Shown piece after piece: positions 8,378-13,531 of a stretch of 21,975 bases of DNA (positions are counted from its first letter, which is position 1; the number at the start of each line of letters is the position of its first letter). The notes under the pieces are model-generated. The model was not told the origin of the DNA, did not search any database, and worked only from the letters and a program-made list of their open reading frames with translations. The stretch covers positions 1 to 21,975 of the forward strand of contig JACZVU010000026.1 in NCBI GenBank assembly GCA_022572485.1. Direction: 5' to 3'. The position numbers and the translations under genes are program-made. The DNA is from Myxococcales bacterium (GTDB lineage Bacteria > Myxococcota_A > UBA9160 > SMWR01).

Positions 8378-8734
8378 GCCACTTGCCCAGGCCTATCTGC
8401 TTGATCACTGTTCGGATTCACGTGCTCGGTCGCGCGATCGCGGAGCTGAACGATTCGTTCAGCTCCGCAGGAGAGGATGGCGCTTCTCGATTGCGGGCCG
8501 GTCGCGCTCTTTCTCGGTCACATCGATCGCGATTTCGGCGTGCACGTCGTCGGCGTCACGCTCGAGTTGCGAATCTGGCGCACCGTTCGGGAAGTGGCAT
8601 TCACCCAGCTCCCCGCCTGTCTCCCGGCGTTTTAGAGCCCGGCAACGAAACCCGGGTGGGGTGGATATTCGCCAACGTCCCTGTGGGTTGTCCGCTAGCA
8701 TTCGGGCAGTTTGACGTGGAGTTCGGACGAAGCC
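8378..8734. other. Gene-poor gap between the MATE and nitroreductase genes
   Basis: It holds the perfect hairpin at 8440-8468 and a half copy of the dispersed repeat at about 8665-8683 (ATATTCGCCAACGTCCCTG, right-hand orientation). A 52-codon open frame at 8477-8635 (+) has no recognisable features and poor start context. I see no convincing gene. Confidence 0.6.
8440..8468. terminator. Perfect 14-bp inverted repeat downstream of the MATE gene
   Basis: GCGGAGCTGAACGA, one central base, then its exact complement; 62 bp after the MATE stop codon. This would form a very stable hairpin in RNA from either strand. There is no U-rich tail, so it is either a non-canonical terminator, an RNA-stabilising 3' stem or a protein-binding palindrome. 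Confidence 0.5.
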
Positions 8735-10306
8735 ATGCGAACCGATCGACGCAGTTTCTTCCGCTTGCTGGCTGGTGCCGCAGCGTTTCTCGCGGGAAAG
8801 ACCTCCGCGGCGAAGTCCACGCCTGCGCGTTTCGACATCCACCAGGCGACCCGCAACACGCGACTCGGTGCGCTCGGCGTGCGCTGGCCGAGGCTGAGCG
8901 GCCCGCCGCCCGACCACAAACCCTACCCGGGCAAGCGTCGCGTCGCGCTTCCCGAACGCATCGATGCGCCCGCGCGCACGCTCGCGGAGATCGTGCGGCA
9001 GTGGGCGCCCGCAGAGGGCTTTGGCGGCGCTGCGATCACGCTCGCGCAGCTCGGCCGGCTGCTCCACTTCAGCAATGGCATCACGCTGAAGGTTCCACCC
9101 AGCGGAAAGGGGCCGGCCCGGCGCGCCGCGCCCTCGGCGGGCGCGCTCTACTCGGGCGAGGTCTACATCGCAGCCGCGCGCGTACAGGGCCTCGCGCCGG
9201 GCGTCTACTACTACGAGGTCGCGCAGCACCGTCTCGTTGAAGTTGTAGCGGGGTTCGAGCCGGCGCGCCTGGCGGACGCGCTCGAACGGCCTGCGTTGGT
9301 CGAAGGCGCGGCCGCGACGATCCTACTGACCAACGTGTTTGGGCGTTACTCGTGGCGTTATTCGAATCGCGGCTACCGCTACGCGTTGATCGACAGCGGA
9401 CACATCGGCGAAAACCTGCGCCTGGCTGCAGCATCGGCGGGGCTCGCGCAGCGTGACTTTCTCGCATTTCGCGACGACCTCTTGAACGACTTGCTTGCGA
9501 TTAACGGCGTCGAGGAAGCGGTCTGCTCGGTTCACGCGGTTGGGCTGCCGGGCCCGGCGCACGACGCCAAGGCCGCAGCGCCGCGGGCCTGGGTCGAAGC
9601 GCAGCGCGCGCCCGCATTCACCGCGCGCGGACCGATCACCGAGCGCTACCACGCGGCCACGAAGCTCACCCCGCCGGGCGAGACGCTTGTGCCGTTTGCA
9701 ATGCCGAAGGGTTCAACGCCGCGCGCCCTCGAACCGAGCTTCGTGTTGCCCGCGCGTGCGGCGGGCCCTGCGGTGAAACTCGAAGACGCCATCGAGATCC
9801 GGCGATCGACCGCGCACTTCGAATCGGGAAAACTCGCGCTTGCAGATCTCGGTTACATCCTCGAGATGGCTCACGGGCACGCCGCGCTCACACGGAGCGA
9901 AAATGTCGACCTCTACCTCGTCGTCCACCGCGTCGAGACGCTCGAGCCCGGCCTCTACCGCTACGACCGCGACCACCACCAGTTGGTCGCGCATCGATTC
10001 GGATCGCTGGTCGGTGACTTCACGCGCGTCTGTCTCGGACAGGAGAAAGCGGGCGCCGCCGCGGTAGGCGTGTTGATGGTGGCTCGGCTCGGTGAGGATC
10101 GCGCGCTGGCGAGCACGCGCCGCTACCGCGACATGCTGATCGAGTCCGGCGCGATCGGACAACGCATCTATCTCGCCGCCGAGTCTGCGGGTCTCTCGGC
10201 GCGCAACCTCGCCGCCTTCCTCGACGATAACTTGAATTCCCTTCTCGGCCTCGATGGCCAACGCGAGGCCGCCATCCACCTCACGATGCTAGGCCGGGGC
10301 GACTGA
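8735..10306 (+). CDS. Tat-exported tandem nitroreductase (SagB/ThcOx-like dehydrogenase)
   Basis: This is a 523-residue protein. The N-terminus MRTDRRSFFRLLAGAAAFLA is a twin-arginine signal (RRSFF followed by a hydrophobic stretch), so a folded flavoprotein is likely exported. Two nitroreductase folds follow. The first (about 75-270) has the SagB-type PSAGALYSGEVYI segment and ends with SGHIGENLRLAAASAGL...FRDDLLNDLLAI. The second (about 325-520) starts IEIRRSTAHFESGKLALADLGYILEMAHG and ends GAIGQRIYLAAESAGLSARNL...DDNLNSLLGLDG. Nitroreductases bind FMN at a homodimer interface, so the tandem form probably makes an internal pseudo-dimer. The second repeat lacks the PSAGALY segment. SagB relatives oxidise azolines in peptide natural products, but no YcaO protein or precursor peptide is nearby, so the substrate is unknown. 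The ATG at 8735 is chosen because the Tat signal begins there; no clear Shine-Dalgarno is seen. Confidence 0.88.
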   Translation: MRTDRRSFFRLLAGAAAFLAGKTSAAKSTPARFDIHQATRNTRLGALGVRWPRLSGPPPDHKPYPGKRRVALPERIDAPARTLAEIVRQWAPAEGFGGAAITLAQLGRLLHFSNGITLKVPPSGKGPARRAAPSAGALYSGEVYIAAARVQGLAPGVYYYEVAQHRLVEVVAGFEPARLADALERPALVEGAAATILLTNVFGRYSWRYSNRGYRYALIDSGHIGENLRLAAASAGLAQRDFLAFRDDLLNDLLAINGVEEAVCSVHAVGLPGPAHDAKAAAPRAWVEAQRAPAFTARGPITERYHAATKLTPPGETLVPFAMPKGSTPRALEPSFVLPARAAGPAVKLEDAIEIRRSTAHFESGKLALADLGYILEMAHGHAALTRSENVDLYLVVHRVETLEPGLYRYDRDHHQLVAHRFGSLVGDFTRVCLGQEKAGAAAVGVLMVARLGEDRALASTRRYRDMLIESGAIGQRIYLAAESAGLSARNLAAFLDDNLNSLLGLDGQREAAIHLTMLGRGD

Positions 10307-10313
10307 ACCGAGC
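9983..10313 (+). repeat. Long direct repeat, copy 1 (3' end of the intact nitroreductase gene)
   Basis: This 331-bp segment, ending just after the nitroreductase stop codon, recurs at 11451-11782. By eye there are seven base substitutions, one 2-bp insertion and one 1-bp deletion in copy 2. Similarity continues, more weakly, for about 28 bp into the adjoining dispersed repeat. Confidence 0.95.
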
Positions 10314-10341
10314 GAGGTGAACATTCGCCAACGCCCCCGCT
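10314..10341. repeat. Half copy of the dispersed repeat after the nitroreductase gene
   Basis: The segment contains ACATTCGCCAACGCCCCCGCT, matching the right arm of the full elements. It marks the end of the duplicated segment; the corresponding position in the second copy (about 11783-11811) also carries this repeat. Confidence 0.7.
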
Positions 10342-10466
10342 ATGGTTTTCTCCAACACGATCCCCAGTCTACCGCCGGAGCTTCCGGTTACCCGCCCCGA
10401 TCCGCTCGTTCGAAGCCCAGACGCGAGTTTTCGCCTACGGAGTCGGTCGCCGGGGCGTAGATCCTT

Positions 10467-10498
10467 CCTTTAGCCGCGGCAGCCGGCGGCTAAAGAGG
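10467..10498. other. Inverted repeat CTTTAGCCGC/GCGGCTAAAG
   Basis: A 10-bp stem (10468-10477 with 10486-10495) encloses an 8-base loop, between the nitroreductase gene and the vapBC promoter. It could serve as a terminator for the upstream gene, although no T-run follows. No att-site or integron-core consensus was recognised in it. Confidence 0.45.
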
Positions 10499-10517
10499 AA
10501 GCGGCACGGGGCCGATG

Positions 10518-10545
10518 TTGACGTATATATACTGGAGTATATACT
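10518..10545 (+). promoter_or_regulatory. vapBC promoter with palindromic operator
   Basis: TTGACG (10518-10523) and TATACT (10540-10545) are separated by 16 bp and resemble -35 and -10 boxes. Overlapping them is the inverted repeat GTATATA-N8-TATATAC (10523-10544), strikingly AT-rich against its surroundings. AbrB-fold antitoxins such as VapB bind palindromes of this kind with VapC to repress their own operon. The -10 box ends only six bases before the VapB ATG, which predicts a transcript with essentially no leader. Confidence 0.75.
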
Positions 10546-10551
10546 TTTGAC

Positions 10552-10788
10552 ATGTCGCATCGAGCCAAGCTATTCCAGAACGGAGGGAGCCAAGCGGTTC
10601 GCCTTCCCAAGAGCTGCCGCTTTGAGGACCAGGACGAGGTGCTGGTGCATCGCGAGGGAAACCGCGTGATCCTTGAGCCGGCGGACGAGTGGTCGGAGGC
10701 CTTTCTGGCCTGCCTCGGCCAGTGGGAGGAAGCAATCGAGCGACCGAAGCAGGAGCCGCTCTCCAAGGTCCGGGATCCCTTCGCGTGA
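10552..10788 (+). CDS. vapB: VapB-type antitoxin (AbrB/SpoVT DNA-binding fold)
   Basis: This is a 78-residue protein. Residues 1-45 have the swapped-hairpin AbrB signature seen in VapB antitoxins (AKLFQNGGSQAVRLPKSCRF, then a DEVLVHREGNRVILEP-like strand). The C-terminal tail (EWSEAFLACLGQWEEAIERPKQEPLSKVRDPFA) is the type that wraps around and inhibits the toxin. It should neutralise VapC by direct binding and autorepress through the palindrome at 10523-10544. The stop overlaps the GTG start of vapC by four bases (GTGA), implying coupled translation with the antitoxin made first. No Shine-Dalgarno precedes its ATG, consistent with leaderless initiation. Confidence 0.93.
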   Translation: MSHRAKLFQNGGSQAVRLPKSCRFEDQDEVLVHREGNRVILEPADEWSEAFLACLGQWEEAIERPKQEPLSKVRDPFA

Positions 10789-11177
10789 AGTACCTCCTGG
10801 ACACCGACAGCGTGAGCTACGCGCTACGGGGAGAGGGAGGGGTCGCTGATCAGATCCGGGCCCACCAACCCTCGGCGCTGGGCATGAGCGCGATTACGCT
10901 GGCTGAGCTTCGCTTCGGCGCCGAGCGGCGCCGTTCCCGCCGTTTGCACCGCCTGATCGAGGCCTTCGTGGGCGACGTCGCCGTGGTTCCCTTTGATGAC
11001 GAGGCCGCAGATCGGTTCGGGAAGGTGGCTGCCGCGCTGATGTCGAAGGGGACGCCGATCGGCGCACTCGACACGATGATTGCGGCGCACGCGCTGCGGC
11101 TCGGTCTGACACTCGTCACACACAACCTGAAGCACTTCCGGCGCGTGCGCGGGCTCAAGGTTGCGGACTGGGTTTAG
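10785..11177 (+). CDS. vapC: VapC-type toxin, PIN-domain ribonuclease
   Basis: This is a 130-residue PIN-domain protein with the expected acidic metal-binding set: D6 (LLDTDSVSY, D8 also available), E41 (ITLAELRFG) and D96 (GALDTMIAAHAL), with N114 in the terminal THNLKHF segment. All key residues are present, so it should be an active Mg-dependent RNase. VapC toxins typically cleave initiator tRNA or rRNA and stop translation. It starts at GTG 10785 inside the last codons of vapB. An 11-bp GC hairpin (11184-11208) follows. The pair lies between two 98%-identical direct repeats, next to a broken recombinase gene, which points to acquisition on a mobile element. Confidence 0.93.
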   Translation: MKYLLDTDSVSYALRGEGGVADQIRAHQPSALGMSAITLAELRFGAERRRSRRLHRLIEAFVGDVAVVPFDDEAADRFGKVAAALMSKGTPIGALDTMIAAHALRLGLTLVTHNLKHFRRVRGLKVADWV

Positions 11178-11183
11178 CCGAGG

Positions 11184-11208
11184 CCGGGCCGCGCTGCGCG
11201 CGGCCCGG
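11184..11208. terminator. GC-rich hairpin after vapC
   Basis: CCGGGCCGCGC, loop TGC, GCGCGGCCCGG: an 11-bp perfect stem beginning seven bases after the vapC stop. There is no U-tract. It separates the vapBC operon from the opposing recombinase remnant and probably ends transcription. Confidence 0.6.
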
Positions 11209-11239
11209 GACACGTAAGGCTTGAGCGGCGGAGCCGTTC

Positions 11240-11452
11240 CTATGGTTCTTCTTCGTCGCTCGCCTCCGCTTCCAAGGTCGCGAGGAGCTCGTGCGCGGTC
11301 GCCTCGTCGCTCACCGCCGTCGCTTTCGAGGGCGTCCGTTCGTGTCGTGCCGTCGGGTACGTGGCGCGGTGGATCTCCTGGAGCTTGCGGATCGAGATCT
11401 GCGTGTAGATTTGCGTCGTCTCGAGCTTTGCGTGGCCGAGTATCTGCTCGTT
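11240..11452 (-). pseudogene. 3' remnant of a tyrosine recombinase (integrase) gene
   Basis: The last 70 or so codons of a phage-integrase/XerD-type gene survive. NEQILGHAKLETTQIYTQ contains the catalytic His of LGH and the nucleophile Tyr nine residues on, followed by the ISIRKLQEIHRATYPTAR tail typical of these enzymes. The stop is at 11240-11242. The N-terminal part, with the first catalytic arginine, is gone: homology ends exactly where the duplicated nitroreductase segment begins (11450/11451). The frame continues into that segment but the translation there is meaningless. It must be non-functional. It most likely belonged to the element that brought in vapBC, or to an earlier insertion at this site. 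Confidence 0.85.
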
Positions 11453-11782
11453 GGTCGCGCATCGATCCGGATCGCTGGTCGGCGACTTCACGCGCGCGTC
11501 TGTCTCGGACAGGAGAAAGCGGGCGCCGCCGCGGTGGGCGTGTTGATGGTGGCTCGGCTCGGTGAGGATCGCGCACTGGCGAGCACGCGCCGCTACCGCG
11601 ACATGCGGATCGAGTCCGGCGCGATCGGACAACGCATCTATCTCGCCGCCGAGTCTGCGGGTCTCTCGGCGCGCAACCTCGCCGCCTTCCTCGACGATAA
11701 CTTGAATTCCCTTCTCGGCCTCGACGGCCAGCGCGAGGCCGCATCCACCTCACGATGCTAGGCCGGGGCGACTGAACCGAGC
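11451..11782 (+). pseudogene. Frameshifted second copy of the nitroreductase gene 3' end
   Basis: This 332-bp segment is about 98% identical to 9983-10313. A 2-bp insertion (an extra GC near 11496) and a loss of one C near the end (GAGGCCGCATCC) break the frame, and the 5' two thirds of the gene is missing. Five of the seven substitutions fall at third codon positions and are silent. The two others change F to S and L to R. Confidence 0.9.
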
Positions 11783-11919
11783 AGGGTGAGTATTCATCAA
11801 TGTCCCCGCTTGTTGGCGATGCCCGCCTATATCTGGGGGCCGTGCGACTGAACCGAGCGGGGTGAGTATTCATCAACGTCCCCACTTGTTGGCGGCGCTC
11901 CGCCTATATCTGGGGGGGT
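11768..11919. repeat. 76-bp tandem duplication carrying two dispersed-repeat half copies
   Basis: The unit running from GCGACTGAACCGAGC through GTATTCATCAA(T/C)GTCCCC to CGCCTATATCTGGGGG occurs at 11768-11843 and 11844-11919, with several differences. The first unit overlaps the tail of the nitroreductase-derived segment, so this duplication happened after, or together with, the larger one. It lies directly upstream of the PilZ/PATAN gene. Confidence 0.85.
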
Positions 11920-11976
11920 GTTTGGCCGATGGGGGTAGTGGACGGGCACCGGGTGCCCGGAGGGGAGCGAAACGGG

Positions 11977-13230
11977 GTGCCGAAACGGCGCAAGAAGAGC
12001 GGAGAGGGCCTCGCAGAGCCCGCAGGCGCGGTGAACCTTTCCGTGAGCTATTCGACGCGCGATGCGTTTCAGGAAGCCTTCGCGCGGGAGCTCTTCGGCG
12101 GGGCGGTCTTCGTCCCCACCCTCGACCCCCTGCCAACCGGGCAGCAGGTCCGGGTGACGTGCGAGCTTCCCTTCTGCGATACCCGCTTCGCGCTCGACGG
12201 TGAGGTCGTCGGCTCCCTGCCTGCGCCGATTGCGAGCGCGGGGGTTTCTCCGGGTGTCTCGGTCCAGTTCCGCGAGCCACCCGCTGCGCTGCGCGAGCGC
12301 ATCGAGCGCGTTGGTGAAATCCAACTGTGCGACGCCTCTCCACTTCACTCCGAGTTTCTGCGCACCGAGCCGCGCTATCCCGCACAAGGATCCGTGCTGC
12401 TCGAGATCCAGGGTCGAAGATTCTCCGCCGAGATGGCAGACGTGAGCCACAACGGCATGCTCGCGCTGCTTCCGGGTATGGACCTTTCCGATGTGACGGA
12501 CCTGCGCGTGGTCATCGAGCATCCCCGTACCAGCGAGACGGTCGAACTCGACGGCCGCATCGCGAACCAGACGCCCTGCGACGATGGTATGATGGTCGTG
12601 GGTGTGCAGTTCGTCTACGAGATCGAGCGCATCGATGAGATTGCGGCCTTTATCGACGACCTCCGCAGCTTCCACCACGCGCGCTCGCTTGCAACGGTTT
12701 CGGGTTCACTCGCGGACACCCCACTCGAAGCCGTGCTCGAAACCTTCGCGAGCATTTCGAACTCGGGAACGCTGTGCCTTGCGCGCGGCGACGAACGCGG
12801 AAAGATCGCCTACCAAGAGGGCGAGATTCTCTACGTGACGATGGGTCTGCTCTCGGGCAGCAAAGCGCTCGATCGCCTCTTTACTTGGGAGGACGCGCAG
12901 TTCGAGTTTCGACCCGAAGTGGAACCGATGGAGGGATCTCGCGGGCGGCTACCGCTTGCGCAGGCTGTGCTCGCGGCCGTGGTGGCGCGCGACGAACTCG
13001 CGCTGATCGACCTGAGTGTCTTCGATCTGAATGCGACCTTCAGCATGGATGGCGAGCGCTTCGACGCCGTCGCGTCTACGCTCGATAAAATCGGTCGCGA
13101 GATTGCGGAGCACGCGCGTATGGGCTTCCCGCTCGGCGCGATACTCGACATGTTCGTCTGCAGCGATGCACAAATCTACAAAACGGTCGCCGATCTGATC
13201 GAATCCGGAATCCTGAGCATCGAACGCTGA
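11977..13230 (+). CDS. Tandem PilZ-like plus PATAN (DUF4388) signalling protein
   Basis: This 417-residue protein has no membrane segment. Residues about 20-115 resemble the PilZ-like domain common in myxobacteria (GGAVFVPTLDPLPTGQQVRV...DGEVVGS...PGVSVQF). Residues 125-240 form a second PilZ-like domain starting EPRYPAQGSV with DVSHNG. About 250-345 is a PATAN/DUF4388 domain (GSLADTPLEAVLETFASISNSGTLCL...GEILYVTMGLLSGSKALDRLF), followed by a helical tail. PilZ domains normally bind c-di-GMP through RxxxR and (D/N)xSxxG. The second domain keeps the latter (DVSHNG) but has RYPAQ instead of RxxxR, so binding is doubtful. PATAN proteins act in motility and polarity signalling. The GTG at 11977 is preceded by GGAGGGGAG nine bases upstream; the open frame from ATG 11929 lacks such a site. 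Confidence 0.82.
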   Translation: MPKRRKKSGEGLAEPAGAVNLSVSYSTRDAFQEAFARELFGGAVFVPTLDPLPTGQQVRVTCELPFCDTRFALDGEVVGSLPAPIASAGVSPGVSVQFREPPAALRERIERVGEIQLCDASPLHSEFLRTEPRYPAQGSVLLEIQGRRFSAEMADVSHNGMLALLPGMDLSDVTDLRVVIEHPRTSETVELDGRIANQTPCDDGMMVVGVQFVYEIERIDEIAAFIDDLRSFHHARSLATVSGSLADTPLEAVLETFASISNSGTLCLARGDERGKIAYQEGEILYVTMGLLSGSKALDRLFTWEDAQFEFRPEVEPMEGSRGRLPLAQAVLAAVVARDELALIDLSVFDLNATFSMDGERFDAVASTLDKIGREIAEHARMGFPLGAILDMFVCSDAQIYKTVADLIESGILSIER

Positions 13231-13248
13231 AGCATCGGGAACGCTGGT

Positions 13249-13463
13249 CAAGTATTGGGGACGTTGTTGAAGGTTCACCCCTTCACGAATTGTCGAGACC
13301 ATCCAGTATCAGGGGTGTTGGTGATGGTTCACTCCTTTCACGGACCGTTGCGACCATCCAGTATTGGGGGCGTTGGTGATGGTTCACTCCTTTCACGGGC
13401 CGTTGCGACCATCCCGTATCAGGAGTGTTGGTGACGGTTCACCCTTTCACGAACTGCTGTGAC
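13249..13463. repeat. Four tandem 55-bp repeats related to the dispersed repeat
   Basis: Units start near 13249, 13304, 13359 and 13414, period 55 bp. Each has the form CAGTATTGGGGGCGTTGGTG, then ATGGTTCACTCCTTTCACGG, then a CCGTTGCGACCATC end. The two middle units are nearly identical and the outer two are more diverged. The core GGGG(A/C)CGTTG(T/G)TGA..GTTCACCCC is the left arm of the family seen at 5513 and 6915. It lies between the convergent PilZ/PATAN and permease genes. Confidence 0.9.
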
Positions 13464-13464
13464 C

Positions 13465-13484
13465 CACTGGATTCGAATCCAGTG
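13465..13484. terminator. 20-bp perfect palindrome between convergent genes
   Basis: CACTGGATTCGAATCCAGTG, placed at the end of the 55-bp array and about 50 bp after the permease stop codon (minus strand). It can form a hairpin and may end transcription of the permease or PilZ gene. The TTCGAATCC stretch resembles a tRNA T-arm, but no tRNA surrounds it. Confidence 0.5.
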
Positions 13485-13531
13485 GTGATCGGGTCGCCGC
13501 CGCGGGATCAGTGGCCCGAGGTCGTCGTGTT

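Larger units (their letters stand above)
13231..13531. other. Convergent intergenic region filled by repeats
   Basis: This 301-bp gap has no gene. It is almost wholly occupied by the four 55-bp units and the palindrome at 13465-13484; the last 45 bp shows nothing further. Confidence 0.7.

Noticed and set aside
8477..8635. 52-codon open frame between the MATE and nitroreductase genes
   Set aside because: Poor start context, no recognisable features, and it starts right after a hairpin.
8735..10306. A RiPP (thiazole/oxazole peptide) cluster suggested by the SagB-like protein
   Set aside because: No YcaO cyclodehydratase, precursor peptide or leader peptidase is encoded nearby. The adjacent MATE gene is not enough.
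11291..11761. Plus-strand 156-codon open frame as a new gene
   Set aside because: It joins the antisense of the recombinase remnant to a frameshifted nitroreductase fragment and has no upstream ribosome site.
13249..13463. 55-bp repeats as a CRISPR array
   Set aside because: The whole period is repeated with no unique spacers, and no cas genes are present.
13465..13484. TTCGAATCC inside a palindrome, like a tRNA T-arm
   Set aside because: No acceptor, D-arm or anticodon arm can be built around it on either strand; it is a simple palindrome.
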